DNA of 64,000 bases from Comamonadaceae bacterium UBA4962 (GTDB taxonomy: Bacteria; Pseudomonadota; Gammaproteobacteria; Burkholderiales; Burkholderiaceae_C). Below, one piece after another: positions 33,529 to 43,296 of this stretch (position 1 is its first letter; every line of letters begins with the position of its first letter). A program made the position numbers and the translations under genes. The stretch lies in contig DHAE01000004.1 in assembly GCA_002397315.1 (NCBI GenBank), positions 176,596-240,595 of the forward strand. The letters are read 5' to 3'. The notes beneath the pieces were generated by a model. That model saw nothing but the letters and a program-made list of their open reading frames with translations. It searched no databases and was not told where the DNA came from.

Positions 33529-34980
33529 TCAGGACGCCGCGAGCCGGGCGCGCAGCAGGTCGTTCACCTGCTGCGGGTTCGCCTTGCCGCGGCTCGCCTT
33601 CATCGCCTGGCCGACCAGCGCGTTGAACGCCTTGTCCTTGCCGGCCTTGAACTGGGCCACGTTGTCCGGGTTGGCGGCGATCACCTCGTCGATGATCTTC
33701 TCCAGCGCGCCGGTGTCGTTCATCTGCTTGAGGCCCTTGGCCTCGATGAGGGCGTCCACGTCGCTGCCCTCGCCGCTCCAGAGCGCCTCGAACACCTGCC
33801 GGCCGGCGGCGTTGGAGATGGTGCCGTCGGCGATGCGCGCGATCAGCTTCGCCAGCAGCGCGGCCGTCACCGGCGCGGCGGCGATGTCGGTCTCGCCCGC
33901 ATTCACGCGGCGCGACACCTCGCCCATGATCCAGTTGCTCGCGAGCTTCGGTTGCCCGCTGGCCTTGGCCGCCTCTTCGAAGTAGGCCGCCATGGCCTTC
34001 GACTGCGTGAGCGTGGTCGCGTCGTACTCGGGCAGGCCGTAGTCGGCCACGAAGCGTGCCGCCATCGCGCGCGGCAGCTCGGGCATGCGGCCGCGTTCCT
34101 GCTCGATCCATTCCTGCGAGATCCGCAGCGGCGGCAGGTCCGGATCGGGGAAGTAACGGTAGTCGGCCGCGTCTTCCTTGGTGCGCATCGCGCGCGTCTC
34201 GCCCGTGTCGGGGTTGAACAGCACGGTCGCCTGCTGGATCGCGTGGCCGTCCTCGATCTGCTCGATCTGCCAGCGGATCTCGTAGTCGATCGCCTGCTGC
34301 ATGAACTTGAAGCTGTTCAGGTTCTTGATCTCGCGGCGCGTGCCCAGCGGCTGGCCCGGCTTGCGCACCGAGACGTTGGCGTCGCAGCGGAACGAGCCCT
34401 CCTGCATGTTGCCGTCGCAGATGCCGATCCAGGTGACGATCTTGTGCAGCTCGCGCGCATAGGCCACGGCCTCTTCGCTGCTGCGGATGTCGGGCTCGGT
34501 CACGATCTCCAGCAGCGGCGTGCCGGCGCGGTTCAGGTCGATGCCCGACTGGCCGATGAAGTCCTCGTGCAGCGACTTGCCCGCGTCCTCTTCGAGGTGG
34601 GCGCGCACCAGGCGCACGGTCTTCTTCTCTTCGCCCAGGTAGAAGGACACCTCGCCGCCCTGCACCACCGGTATCTCGAACTGGCTGATCTGGTAGCCCT
34701 TGGGCAGGTCGGGGTAGAAGTAGTTCTTGCGCGCGAAGATGCTCTCGGGCGCGACGGTGGAGCCCAGCGCCAGGCCCAGGCGGATCGCACAGGCCACGGC
34801 CTCGCGGTTCATCACCGGCAGCGTGCCGGGCAGGGCCAGGTCCACCGCGCAGGCCTGCGTGTTGGGTTCGGCGCCGAACGCCGTCGAGGCGCGGCTGAAG
34901 ATCTTGCTGTGCGTGGCGAGCTGGGTATGGGTCTCGAAGCCGATGACGACTTCGTAGCCGTGGATGAGTTTCGCGGTCAT
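33529..34980 (-). CDS. gatB: Asp-tRNA(Asn)/Glu-tRNA(Gln) amidotransferase subunit B
   Basis: A 483-residue GatB. It binds misacylated Glu-tRNA(Gln) or Asp-tRNA(Asn) and activates the acyl group with ATP before amidation. The N-terminal cradle begins Y-E-V-V-I-G-F-E-T-H-T-Q-L. The family stretches D-L-P-K-G-Y-Q-I-S-Q-F, D-A-N-V-S-V-R-K-P-G, E-I-K-N-L-N-S-F-K-F and R-Y-F-P-D-P-D-L-P-P-L are all present. The C-terminal helical and YqeY-like tail (from about 330) is complete. It starts one base after the gatA stop. Confidence 0.96.
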   Translation of the reverse strand: MTAKLIHGYEVVIGFETHTQLATHSKIFSRASTAFGAEPNTQACAVDLALPGTLPVMNREAVACAIRLGLALGSTVAPESIFARKNYFYPDLPKGYQISQFEIPVVQGGEVSFYLGEEKKTVRLVRAHLEEDAGKSLHEDFIGQSGIDLNRAGTPLLEIVTEPDIRSSEEAVAYARELHKIVTWIGICDGNMQEGSFRCDANVSVRKPGQPLGTRREIKNLNSFKFMQQAIDYEIRWQIEQIEDGHAIQQATVLFNPDTGETRAMRTKEDAADYRYFPDPDLPPLRISQEWIEQERGRMPELPRAMAARFVADYGLPEYDATTLTQSKAMAAYFEEAAKASGQPKLASNWIMGEVSRRVNAGETDIAAAPVTAALLAKLIARIADGTISNAAGRQVFEALWSGEGSDVDALIEAKGLKQMNDTGALEKIIDEVIAANPDNVAQFKAGKDKAFNALVGQAMKASRGKANPQQVNDLLRARLAAS

Positions 34981-34981
34981 G

Positions 34982-36505
34982 TCAGAAGCTCCCCCCGGAC
35001 TGTGCAGACAGCCCCGCGGGCGTGCGGAGGTGGAAGTCGGTCGCCTGCTGCAGGCGGTGCGCGGCGTTCAGCAGCCGGCCTTCCTGGAAGTAGTTGCCGA
35101 TGAGCTGCAGGCCCACGGGCATGCCGCCTTCGCCGAAGCCCGCGGGCACGCTCATGCCGGGCAGGCCGGCCAGCGACGCGGGCAGGGTGAAGATGTCGGC
35201 CAGGTAGTCGGCCAGCGGGTCGTTGCCATGCTCGCCGAGCTTCCAGGCCACGGTGGGCGCCACGGGGCCGGCGATCACGTCGCATGCCTTGAAGGCGTTC
35301 TGGAAGTCGTCCGCGATCATGCGGCGGATCTTCTGCGCCTGCAGGTAGTAGGCGTCGTAGTAGCCGTGCGAGAGCACATAGGTGCCGATCATGATGCGGC
35401 GCTTCACCTCGTCGCCGAAACCCTCGGCGCGCGTCTTCTTGTACATGTCCACAAGGTCGGCGTAGTCCTTGGCGCGGTGGCCGAACTTCACGCCGTCGAA
35501 GCGGCTCAGGTTGGACGAGGCCTCGGCCGGCGCGATCACGTAGTACACCGGGATCGACAGCTCCGTGCGCGGCAGCGTGATCGGCACCAGCTTGGCGCCG
35601 AGCTTCTCGTACTCCTTCAGGGCGCCGTCCACGGCGGCGCGCACGTCGGGCGCCAGGCCCTCGCCGAAGAACTCGGCGGGAATGCCGATGCGCAGGCCGT
35701 CGATGGAGTCGTTCAGCTTCGCGGAGAAATCCTCGGCCGGAACGTCGAGGCTGGTGGAGTCGCGGTCCGGGTCGGGGCCGCAGATCGCCGAGAGCAGCAG
35801 CGCGCAATCCTCGGCCGAGCGGGCCATCGGGCCGGCCTGGTCGAGGCTGGAGGCGAAGGCGATCATGCCGTAGCGGCTGGCGCGGCCGTAGGTGGGCTTG
35901 ATGCCGGTGATGCCGCAGAACGAGGCCGGCTGGCGGATGGAGCCGCCCGTGTCGGTGCCCGTCACGGCCGGGGCGAGGCGCGCGGCCACGGCCACGGCGC
36001 TGCCGCCGGAGGAGCCGCCCGGCACGCGGTCGGTGGCCCAGGGGTTGCGCACCGGCGCGGGCGCATCGGCACCCAGCGGCGCCACGGCCGAGTTCTCGTT
36101 GGCCGAGCCCATGGCGAACTCGTCGCAGTTGAGCTTGCCGAGGGTCACTGCGCCGGCTTCGGCCAGGCGCGTGACCACCGTGGCGTCGAACGGCGACCGG
36201 TAGCCGGCCAGCATCTTCGAGCCGGCCGTGCTGGGGAAGTCGCGCGTGACGAAGATGTCCTTGTGGGCGATGGGCACGCCCGCCAGCGGGCCGGCGGTGC
36301 CGGCGGCGATGGCGTCGTCCTGGGCGCGGGCCTGGGCCAGCGTGGCGTCTTCATCGATGGCCACGAACGCGCCGAGGTCGGTGTGCTGCCGGATGCGGCC
36401 GAGGAAATGCCGGGCCGCCTCGACGGCGGAGACGCGCTTGCCGCGCAGCGCGCCGGCCAGTTCGGCCACGCCCAGGGTGTGCAGGGAGGGAGAGGTGTCG
36501 CTCAT
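34982..36505 (-). CDS. gatA: Asp-tRNA(Asn)/Glu-tRNA(Gln) amidotransferase subunit A
   Basis: A 507-residue amidase-signature enzyme that releases ammonia from glutamine for transfer to the tRNA-bound acyl group. The Ser-cisSer-Lys catalytic machinery is visible: Lys in P-I-A-H-K-D-I-F, the Gly/Ser-rich G-G-S-S-G-G-S-A-V-A-V-A, and G-T-D-T-G-G-S-I-R-Q-P-A. Middle gene of gatCAB, 36 bases after gatC. Together the three supply Gln-tRNA(Gln) and/or Asn-tRNA(Asn). Confidence 0.96.
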   Translation of the reverse strand: MSDTSPSLHTLGVAELAGALRGKRVSAVEAARHFLGRIRQHTDLGAFVAIDEDATLAQARAQDDAIAAGTAGPLAGVPIAHKDIFVTRDFPSTAGSKMLAGYRSPFDATVVTRLAEAGAVTLGKLNCDEFAMGSANENSAVAPLGADAPAPVRNPWATDRVPGGSSGGSAVAVAARLAPAVTGTDTGGSIRQPASFCGITGIKPTYGRASRYGMIAFASSLDQAGPMARSAEDCALLLSAICGPDPDRDSTSLDVPAEDFSAKLNDSIDGLRIGIPAEFFGEGLAPDVRAAVDGALKEYEKLGAKLVPITLPRTELSIPVYYVIAPAEASSNLSRFDGVKFGHRAKDYADLVDMYKKTRAEGFGDEVKRRIMIGTYVLSHGYYDAYYLQAQKIRRMIADDFQNAFKACDVIAGPVAPTVAWKLGEHGNDPLADYLADIFTLPASLAGLPGMSVPAGFGEGGMPVGLQLIGNYFQEGRLLNAAHRLQQATDFHLRTPAGLSAQSGGSF

Positions 36506-36541
36506 GGAATGACGTGCCTTGCGTTCTCGTTCTTGTTCTTG

Positions 36542-36841
36542 TTATTCGATCACCTTGGGCACGAGGAACAGGCCCCGTTCCACGGCCGGCGCGCTGCGCT
36601 GGTTGGCCTCGCGCTGGTCGGGCTCGCCCACGGCGTCCTCGCGCAGGCGCAGCGCGATGTCCTGGATGGCAGCGACCGGGTGCGACAGGGGCTGCACGCC
36701 GGCGGTATCCACAGCCCGCATCTTCTCCACGGTGCCGAAGAAGTCGTTGAGCTGCGTGAGCATGCGCTCACTTTCGGCGGGGCTCAATTCGAGCCGCGCC
36801 AGGTTGGCGATGCGGCCAATGTCCTGGGGTGTCAGTGCCAT
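36542..36841 (-). CDS. gatC: Asp-tRNA(Asn)/Glu-tRNA(Gln) amidotransferase subunit C
   Basis: A 99-residue GatC, the small subunit that wraps around GatA and holds GatA and GatB together. I-G-R-I-A-N-L-A-R-L-E-L-S near the N-terminus and V-D-T-A-G-V-Q-P-L-S-H-P-V in the middle are the family signature. First gene of gatCAB, divergent from mreB. Confidence 0.93.
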   Translation of the reverse strand: MALTPQDIGRIANLARLELSPAESERMLTQLNDFFGTVEKMRAVDTAGVQPLSHPVAAIQDIALRLREDAVGEPDQREANQRSAPAVERGLFLVPKVIE

Positions 36842-37047
36842 GGGAAAAACGGGTGCGGAAACGGGATGTAAAGCTGCGCCGGCGAAGGGTCGGGCAGGAG
36901 TTATTCACAGGGGATGCGTTATTATCCCGGCTTTGCCGCAATACCCTCCCAACCGCCGGTCATTGTGCGAAAAAAGCCCACAAACACCCCTTAAACATCC
37001 GGCGACGGCAGGCCGACGCGCACGCCGTGCCCCAGAGGAATTCCTGA
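36842..37047. promoter_or_regulatory. Divergent gatC/mreB promoter region
   Basis: A 206-base spacer separating two core operons. Around 36900-36930 it is AT-rich for this genome, with TTATTCACAGG and GTTATTATCC. TATTAT is a good -10-like hexamer, but a -35 partner at standard spacing is not obvious. AGAGGAA at about 37034-37040 is the mreB Shine-Dalgarno sequence. Exact promoters are not assigned. Confidence 0.4.
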
Positions 37048-38091
37048 ATGTTCGGAGCTTTCCGTCGGTACTTCTCCACCGACCTTGCCATTGATCTTGG
37101 CACAGCCAACACGCTGATCTTCGCCCGCGACAAGGGCATCGTGCTCGACGAACCCTCCGTCGTCGCCATCCGCCACGAGGGCGGACCCCACGGCAAGAAA
37201 GTCATCCAGGCCGTCGGCCACGAGGCCAAGGCCATGCTCGGCAAGGTGCCCGGCAACATCGAAGCCATCCGTCCGATGAAGGACGGCGTGATCGCCGATT
37301 TCGTGATCACCGAGCAGATGATCAAGCAGTTCATCAAGATGGTGCACCCGCGCACGCTGCTCACACCGAGCCCGCGCATCATCATCTGCGTGCCCTGCGG
37401 CTCCACCCAGGTCGAGCGCCGCGCCATCAAGGACGCGGCCGAGGCCGCGGGCGCCACCGCCGTCTACCTCATCGAGGAACCCATGGCCGCCGGCATCGGC
37501 GCGGGCCTGCCGGTCTCCGAGGCCTCAGGCTCCATGGTCGTCGACATCGGCGGCGGCACGACGGAAGTCGGCGTGATCTCCCTGGGCGGCATGGTCTACA
37601 AGGGCAGCGTCCGCGTGGGCGGCGACAAGTTCGACGAAGCCATCATCAGCTACATCCGCCGCAACTACGGCATGCTGATCGGCGAGCCCACCGCCGAATC
37701 CATCAAGAAGCACATCGGCTCGGCCTTCCCCGGCTCCGAGGTGCGCGAGATGGAGGTCAAGGGCCGCAACCTCTCCGAAGGCGTGCCGCGCAGCTTCACC
37801 ATCTCCAGCAACGAAGTGCTGGAGGCGCTGACCGACCCGCTCAACCAGATCGTCTCGTCCGTCAAGAACGCGCTCGAGCAGACCCCGCCCGAGCTGGGCG
37901 CCGATATCGCCGAGCGCGGCATGATGCTCACGGGCGGCGGCGCGCTGCTGCGCGACCTCGACCGCCTGCTCGCCGAAGAGACCGGCCTGCCCGTGCTCGT
38001 GGCGGAAGACCCGCTCACCTGCGTGGTCCGCGGCTGCGGCATCGCGCTCGAGCGCATGGACCGCCAGGGCAGCATCTTCACGAGCGAGTGA
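37048..38091 (+). CDS. mreB: Rod-shape actin homologue MreB
   Basis: A 347-residue bacterial actin that forms membrane-attached filaments directing lateral cell-wall synthesis. The N-terminal amphipathic F-G-A-F-R-R-Y-F is followed by phosphate loop 1, D-L-G-T-A-N-T-L-I. V-D-I-G-G-G-T-T-E-V-G-V is phosphate loop 2, and M-L-T-G-G-G-A-L-L is the adenosine motif. Length and sequence are canonical. First gene of mreBCD-mrdA; a hairpin with a T-run follows it, so it may be expressed above the downstream genes. Confidence 0.97.
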   Translation: MFGAFRRYFSTDLAIDLGTANTLIFARDKGIVLDEPSVVAIRHEGGPHGKKVIQAVGHEAKAMLGKVPGNIEAIRPMKDGVIADFVITEQMIKQFIKMVHPRTLLTPSPRIIICVPCGSTQVERRAIKDAAEAAGATAVYLIEEPMAAGIGAGLPVSEASGSMVVDIGGGTTEVGVISLGGMVYKGSVRVGGDKFDEAIISYIRRNYGMLIGEPTAESIKKHIGSAFPGSEVREMEVKGRNLSEGVPRSFTISSNEVLEALTDPLNQIVSSVKNALEQTPPELGADIAERGMMLTGGGALLRDLDRLLAEETGLPVLVAEDPLTCVVRGCGIALERMDRQGSIFTSE

Positions 38092-38098
38092 CATGGCC

Positions 38099-38140
38099 AT
38101 GCCGCGGGGCTGCGGGCCCGCACCCGCGCGGCATCTTTTT
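38099..38140 (+). terminator. Hairpin plus T5 between mreB and mreC
   Basis: An 11-bp stem with one mismatch, ATGCCGCGGGG pairing with CCGCGCGGCAT, is followed by CTTTTT. It begins seven bases after the mreB stop and looks like a partial intrinsic terminator, expected to let only some transcripts continue into mreC, mreD and mrdA. Confidence 0.6.
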
Positions 38141-38173
38141 CCCTGACTCTCTCAGCGGCTGTTCCCTACCGCC

Positions 38174-39094
38174 ATGCCCATCGGTACCCTCGAGCGGTCC
38201 GCGCCGTCGTTCTTCAAGCAGGGCCCGTCGCCGCGCGCGCGGTTCGCGCTCTGCGGCGCCCTGGCGCTGTTCCTGATGGTGGCGGACGCCCGCTTCCACG
38301 TCACCGAGCCCCTGCGCAAGGCGATCGCCGTGGCGCTCTATCCCGTGCAGTGGGTGATGCTGCAGCCCGTGCAGTTCGTGGGCGGCGGCATGGCCTACCT
38401 GCGCACCATGGAGTCGGCCCAGGCCGAGGTCGACACCGCGCGGCGCGAGATGGTGGCCATGGCCCAGCGCGCCAACCAGGCCGACCAGCTCCTGCAGGAG
38501 AACGAGCGCCTGCGCAAGCTGCTGCAGCTGCGCGACCGGCTGCAGACGCCGGCGAAGGCCGCGCAGGTGATCTACGACGCCGCCGACCCCTACACCCGCC
38601 GCGTGATGATCGACCAGGGCCAGGTGGCCGGTGTCGCGCTCGGCGCGCCCGTCATGGACGAGTCCGGCATGCTCGGCCAGGTGACCCGGGTGCATCCGCT
38701 GCTGAGCGAGGTGACCCTGCTCATCGACCGCGACCAGGCCATCCCCGTCATGAACGTGCGCACCGGCGCGCGCGGCGTGGCCTACGGCGACCCGGTCATC
38801 GCGCACGGCGGCGGCATGGAGCTGCGCTTCATGCCCAGCAATGCCGACGTGCAGGAGGGTGACCTGCTCACCACCAGCGGCGTGGACGGCCTCTATCCGC
38901 CGGGCCTGCCCGTGGCCCGCGTGGTGCGCGTGGAGCGCCGGGCCGATTCCGCGTTCGCCCGCATCTACTGCGCGCCGCTCGCGCAGGCGCAGGGCGCGCG
39001 CCACGTCATGGTGCTGCAGCCGCTCGATCCGGGCCTGCCGGAGCGCCCGCCCGCCGCCGAGGCCGCGCCGACCCGCAAGGGAGGCCGCCGATGA
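38174..39094 (+). CDS. mreC: Rod-shape-determining protein MreC
   Basis: A 306-residue bitopic membrane protein. A cytoplasmic N-terminus and one helix (about 25-42) lead to a periplasmic coiled coil (about 75-115, E-N-E-R-L-R-K-L-L-Q-L-R) and two beta-barrel domains with the family's G-A-P-V-M-D-E-S-G-M-L-G-Q-V and G-D-L-L-T-T-S-G-V-D-G-L-Y-P-P-G. It links MreB filaments to PBP2. Pro/Ala-rich C-terminal tail. The stop overlaps the mreD start as ATGA. Confidence 0.93.
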   Translation: MPIGTLERSAPSFFKQGPSPRARFALCGALALFLMVADARFHVTEPLRKAIAVALYPVQWVMLQPVQFVGGGMAYLRTMESAQAEVDTARREMVAMAQRANQADQLLQENERLRKLLQLRDRLQTPAKAAQVIYDAADPYTRRVMIDQGQVAGVALGAPVMDESGMLGQVTRVHPLLSEVTLLIDRDQAIPVMNVRTGARGVAYGDPVIAHGGGMELRFMPSNADVQEGDLLTTSGVDGLYPPGLPVARVVRVERRADSAFARIYCAPLAQAQGARHVMVLQPLDPGLPERPPAAEAAPTRKGGRR

Positions 39095-39609
39095 TCATGC
39101 CCCGCGGCGAGCAGCTGCTGATGCCCGTGCGGCCCGCCTTCATCGCCGCCAGCCTGCTGGTGGCGCTGGCGTTCAACATGCTGCCCCTCGGGCGCGTGGT
39201 GTGGACGCCCGACCTCGTCATGGTGCTGCTCGTCTTCTGGGGCGTGCACCAGCCCCAGCGCGTGGGCATGACCGTCGCCTTCGCCATGGGCCTGTGCATG
39301 GACGTCTACCAGACCGCGCTGCTCGGGCAGCATGCGCTGGCCTACTGCGCCATGATGTTCGGCGCCATCTACCTGCACCGGCGCCTGCTGTGGTTCAGCC
39401 CGTTCTCGCAGGCGCTGCAGGTGCTGCCGCTCTTCCTGGGCGCGCACGCGATCGAACTGCTCGTGCGCATGGTGGCGGGCGGCATCCTGCCCGGGCTGCC
39501 GGGGCTGATCGCGCCGGTGATCGAGGCGCTGCTCTGGCCGCTCGCGACCTGGGTGCTGCTCGCGCCCCAGCGCCGCCCGCCCGACCGCGACGAGAACCGG
39601 CCGCTCTGA
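39091..39609 (+). CDS. mreD: Rod-shape-determining protein MreD
   Basis: A 172-residue inner-membrane protein with five or six helices, part of the elongasome with MreC, PBP2 and RodA. The P-D-L-V-M-V-L-L-V-F-W-G-V-H-Q-P motif and the G-L-C-M-D-V-Y-Q-T-A-L-L-G-Q-H-A-L family signature are present. Its start overlaps the mreC stop, so translation is coupled. Confidence 0.92.
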   Translation: MIMPRGEQLLMPVRPAFIAASLLVALAFNMLPLGRVVWTPDLVMVLLVFWGVHQPQRVGMTVAFAMGLCMDVYQTALLGQHALAYCAMMFGAIYLHRRLLWFSPFSQALQVLPLFLGAHAIELLVRMVAGGILPGLPGLIAPVIEALLWPLATWVLLAPQRRPPDRDENRPL

Positions 39610-39637
39610 GCCCTTCTCTTTCCTCCGCCCCGCCGAC

Positions 39638-41584
39638 ATGACCGAGCTGCGCAATACCGAGGCCGATCTCTCGCGGTTCCGCCTGCGCGTGTTCGTCGTC
39701 GCCATCGTGGTGCTGCTGGCCATGTGCCTCATCGTGGCGCGCCTGCTGGTGCTGCAGGTGGTGCGCCACGAAGACCTCGCCGACCAGGCCGAGAGCAACC
39801 GCACGGCGGTGGTGCCCATCGTGCCCAACCGCGGCCTCATCCAGGACCGCAACGGCGTGGTGCTGGCCACCAACTACTCGGCCTACACGCTGGAGATCAC
39901 GCCCTCGAAGGTCGATGGCCTGGAGGACACGATCGACGCGCTCTCCAAGGTGGTGGAGATCCACGCGCGCGACCGGCGCCGCTTCAAGCGGCTCATGGAG
40001 GAGTCGCGCAGCTTCGAGTCGCTGCCGATCCGCACGCGCCTGTCGGACCAGGAGGTCGCGCGCTTCACCGCGCAGCGCTACCGCTTCCCGGGCGTGGACA
40101 TCAAGGCGCGGCTCTTCCGCAACTACCCGCTGGGCGACGTCGGCAGCCACGCGATCGGCTACATCGGCCGCATCAACCAGCGCGAGAAGGAGCGCATCGA
40201 GGATTCCGAGGACGCGGCCAACTACCGCGGCACCGACCACATCGGCAAGCTCGGCATCGAGCAGAGCCAGGAGACCACGCTGCACGGCCAGACCGGCGTG
40301 GAGCGCATGGAGACCTCGGCCGGCGGCCATGCGGTGCGGCGCCTCGCGAGCCATCCGGCCACGCCGGGCAACACCGTGATGCTGTCGCTCGACATCAAGC
40401 TGCAGAAACTCGTGGAGGACATGTTCGGCGACCGCCGCGGCGCGCTGGTGGCGATCGACCCGCGCAACGGCGAGGTGCTCGCGCTCGTGTCGAAGCCCAC
40501 CTTCGATCCGAACCTGTTCGTGGAGGGCATCGATTCGGAGAACTGGCAGGCGCTCAACGAGTCGATCGACAAGCCGCTGCTGAACCGCGCGCTGCGCGGC
40601 ACCTACCCGCCCGGCTCCACCTACAAGCCCTTCATGGCGCTCGGCGCGCTGCAGCTGAACAAGCGCTCGCCCACGCAGGTCTACAACGATCCGGGCTTCT
40701 ACACCTATGGCGGCCACACCTTCCGCAGCCACGAAGGCGGCCTGGGCGGCGTGGACATGGTGCGCGCCATCCAGTTCTCCAGCAACACGTACTTCTACTC
40801 GCTCGCCGTGGACATGGGCGTGGACACCATCCACGATTTCATGAAGCCGCTGGGCTTCGGCCAGATCACCGGCATCGACCTCAACGGCGAGGTGCGCGGC
40901 GTGCTGCCCAGCACCGAGTGGAAGCGCAACACCTACAAGCGCCCGGAGATGAAGCGCTGGTACTCGGGCGAGACCGTGTCGCTCGGCATCGGCCAGGGCT
41001 ACAACAGCTTCACCATGCTGCAGCTGGCCTCGGCCGAGGCCACGCTCGCCAATGGCGGCATCCGCTACCGCCCGCACCTCGTGAAGGCCGTGCGCGACAC
41101 CGTCACCGGCGCGGTCACGGAAGTGCAGCAGCCGCCCGGCGAGAACCTCGGCTATTCGGCGAAGAACCTGGAGATCGTGCGCAACGGCCTCACGGCGGTG
41201 ATCAAGGCCGGCACGGGCACGCGGGTGTTCGCAGGCGCGGCGTACACCGCGGCCGGCAAGACCGGCACCGCGCAGGCCGTGAGCCTGGGCCAAAACGTGA
41301 AGTACAACGCCAAGCTGCTGGAAGAGCACCAGCGCGACCACTCGCTGTTCGCCGCCTTCGCGCCGGCGGAGAACCCGCGCATCGCCGTGGCGGTGATCGT
41401 CGAGAACGCCGGCTTCGGCGCGGCCGCCGCGGCGCCCATCGTGCGCCGGGTGTTCGACTACTGGCTGCAGGGCGACTACCCCAACGAGCAGGACCTGGCG
41501 GCCGTCGCCAAGGGCCAGGCCGGCGCGCCCATGGGCACGCCGCGGCGCGCGGCCGACGTGCCGGTCGCGCCTCCCGCGCCCTGA
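39638..41584 (+). CDS. mrdA: Penicillin-binding protein 2 (elongation transpeptidase)
   Basis: A 648-residue class B PBP that cross-links peptidoglycan during rod elongation. One N-terminal helix (about 18-38) is followed by the dimerisation/pedestal domain and the transpeptidase domain. Catalytic Ser327 is in P-G-S-T-Y-K-P-F (SxxK). The S-S-N-T-Y-F-Y (SxN) motif and A-A-G-K-T-G-T-A-Q (KTG) motif follow. The Pro/Ala-rich tail is short. It follows mreD by 28 bases. The usual partner rodA is not next to it; the following gene is on the opposite strand. Confidence 0.95.
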   Translation: MTELRNTEADLSRFRLRVFVVAIVVLLAMCLIVARLLVLQVVRHEDLADQAESNRTAVVPIVPNRGLIQDRNGVVLATNYSAYTLEITPSKVDGLEDTIDALSKVVEIHARDRRRFKRLMEESRSFESLPIRTRLSDQEVARFTAQRYRFPGVDIKARLFRNYPLGDVGSHAIGYIGRINQREKERIEDSEDAANYRGTDHIGKLGIEQSQETTLHGQTGVERMETSAGGHAVRRLASHPATPGNTVMLSLDIKLQKLVEDMFGDRRGALVAIDPRNGEVLALVSKPTFDPNLFVEGIDSENWQALNESIDKPLLNRALRGTYPPGSTYKPFMALGALQLNKRSPTQVYNDPGFYTYGGHTFRSHEGGLGGVDMVRAIQFSSNTYFYSLAVDMGVDTIHDFMKPLGFGQITGIDLNGEVRGVLPSTEWKRNTYKRPEMKRWYSGETVSLGIGQGYNSFTMLQLASAEATLANGGIRYRPHLVKAVRDTVTGAVTEVQQPPGENLGYSAKNLEIVRNGLTAVIKAGTGTRVFAGAAYTAAGKTGTAQAVSLGQNVKYNAKLLEEHQRDHSLFAAFAPAENPRIAVAVIVENAGFGAAAAAPIVRRVFDYWLQGDYPNEQDLAAVAKGQAGAPMGTPRRAADVPVAPPAP

Positions 41585-41605
41585 CCGGGCGCCGGCGGCG
41601 GTGCG

Positions 41606-42499
41606 TCAGCCCGCGGCCTGCGGCGCGCGCGGCGGCTGCAACTGGCTCGCGATCAGCGCGCAGACGATGAGCGCGGCCCCGGCCACGCCGGCCCAGCCCA
41701 GGCGTTCGCCGATCAGCAGCCACGCCGTGAGCGCCGCGAACACCGGCTCCAGCCCGAACACGATGGCGCTGCGCATGGCGTCCACGCGCTGCTGGCCCCA
41801 GGCCTGCAGCGTCACCACCAGCACGCTGGCCACCACGCCCAGGTAGGCGACGGCGCTCCACGCGCCCGCCGGCAGCTCCGCGATCTGCGCCAGCGTGCCT
41901 GCATAACCGCCGTGGCGCACGCCCACCAGTGCGGTGGCCGCGGCGAACATCACCAGCGCCTGCATGGCCGCCATGCGGGTGGCGCGCAGCGGTGCCGCGG
42001 CCGTGCGGCGCGCGCATTCCTCCAGCGCGAGGATGTAGATGGCGTAGAACACCGTGCTGGCGAGCGTCAGCGTGTCGCCCAGGTTCCAGGGCTCGTTCTC
42101 GTGGAACATCAGCGCCATGCCCGCCAGCGCCATGCCGCAGGCGGCCCACAGCGTCCATCCGTAGCGCCGGCCCAGCACGGCCATGGCCAGCAGCGGCACG
42201 ACCAGCACGTTCAGGCCGGTGACGAAGGCATTGCGGTTGCTGCTGGTGCGCGCCAGCCCTTCGATCTGCAGCCAGAACGCGAGGAACAGCAGGGCGCCCA
42301 GCAGCAGGCCCCAGCGGCGCTCCGTGCGCCGCATGCCGCGCCACAGGGGGCTGAGCACGGCCAGCGCGATGGCGAAGCGCAGCCAGATGATCTGCAGCGC
42401 ATCCAGGTGCGAAGACAGCATCTTCATCGCGGGGAAGGTCGTTCCCCAGACCATGGTGACCAGCAGGAGGGCCAGCAGGCCCTGGCGTTCGGAGCGCAT
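41606..42499 (-). CDS. EamA/DMT-family transporter
   Basis: A 297-residue membrane protein with about ten helices in two EamA repeats. The first begins L-A-L-L-L-V-T-M-V-W-G-T-T-F-P-A-M-K. The second ends L-E-P-V-F-A-A-L-T-A-W-L-L-I-G-E. A likely metabolite exporter of unknown substrate. It is last in a minus-strand run after the amino-acid ABC transporter genes (38-base gap), so it might export or import a related compound. It converges on mrdA with a 21-base gap. Confidence 0.82.
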   Translation of the reverse strand: MRSERQGLLALLLVTMVWGTTFPAMKMLSSHLDALQIIWLRFAIALAVLSPLWRGMRRTERRWGLLLGALLFLAFWLQIEGLARTSSNRNAFVTGLNVLVVPLLAMAVLGRRYGWTLWAACGMALAGMALMFHENEPWNLGDTLTLASTVFYAIYILALEECARRTAAAPLRATRMAAMQALVMFAAATALVGVRHGGYAGTLAQIAELPAGAWSAVAYLGVVASVLVVTLQAWGQQRVDAMRSAIVFGLEPVFAALTAWLLIGERLGWAGVAGAALIVCALIASQLQPPRAPQAAG

Positions 42500-42537
42500 C
42501 GGGTGGAAAGAAGGCGAAGGCCGCCGGGGCGGTACCC

Positions 42538-43292
<755 letters not shown>

Positions 43293-43296
<4 letters not shown>

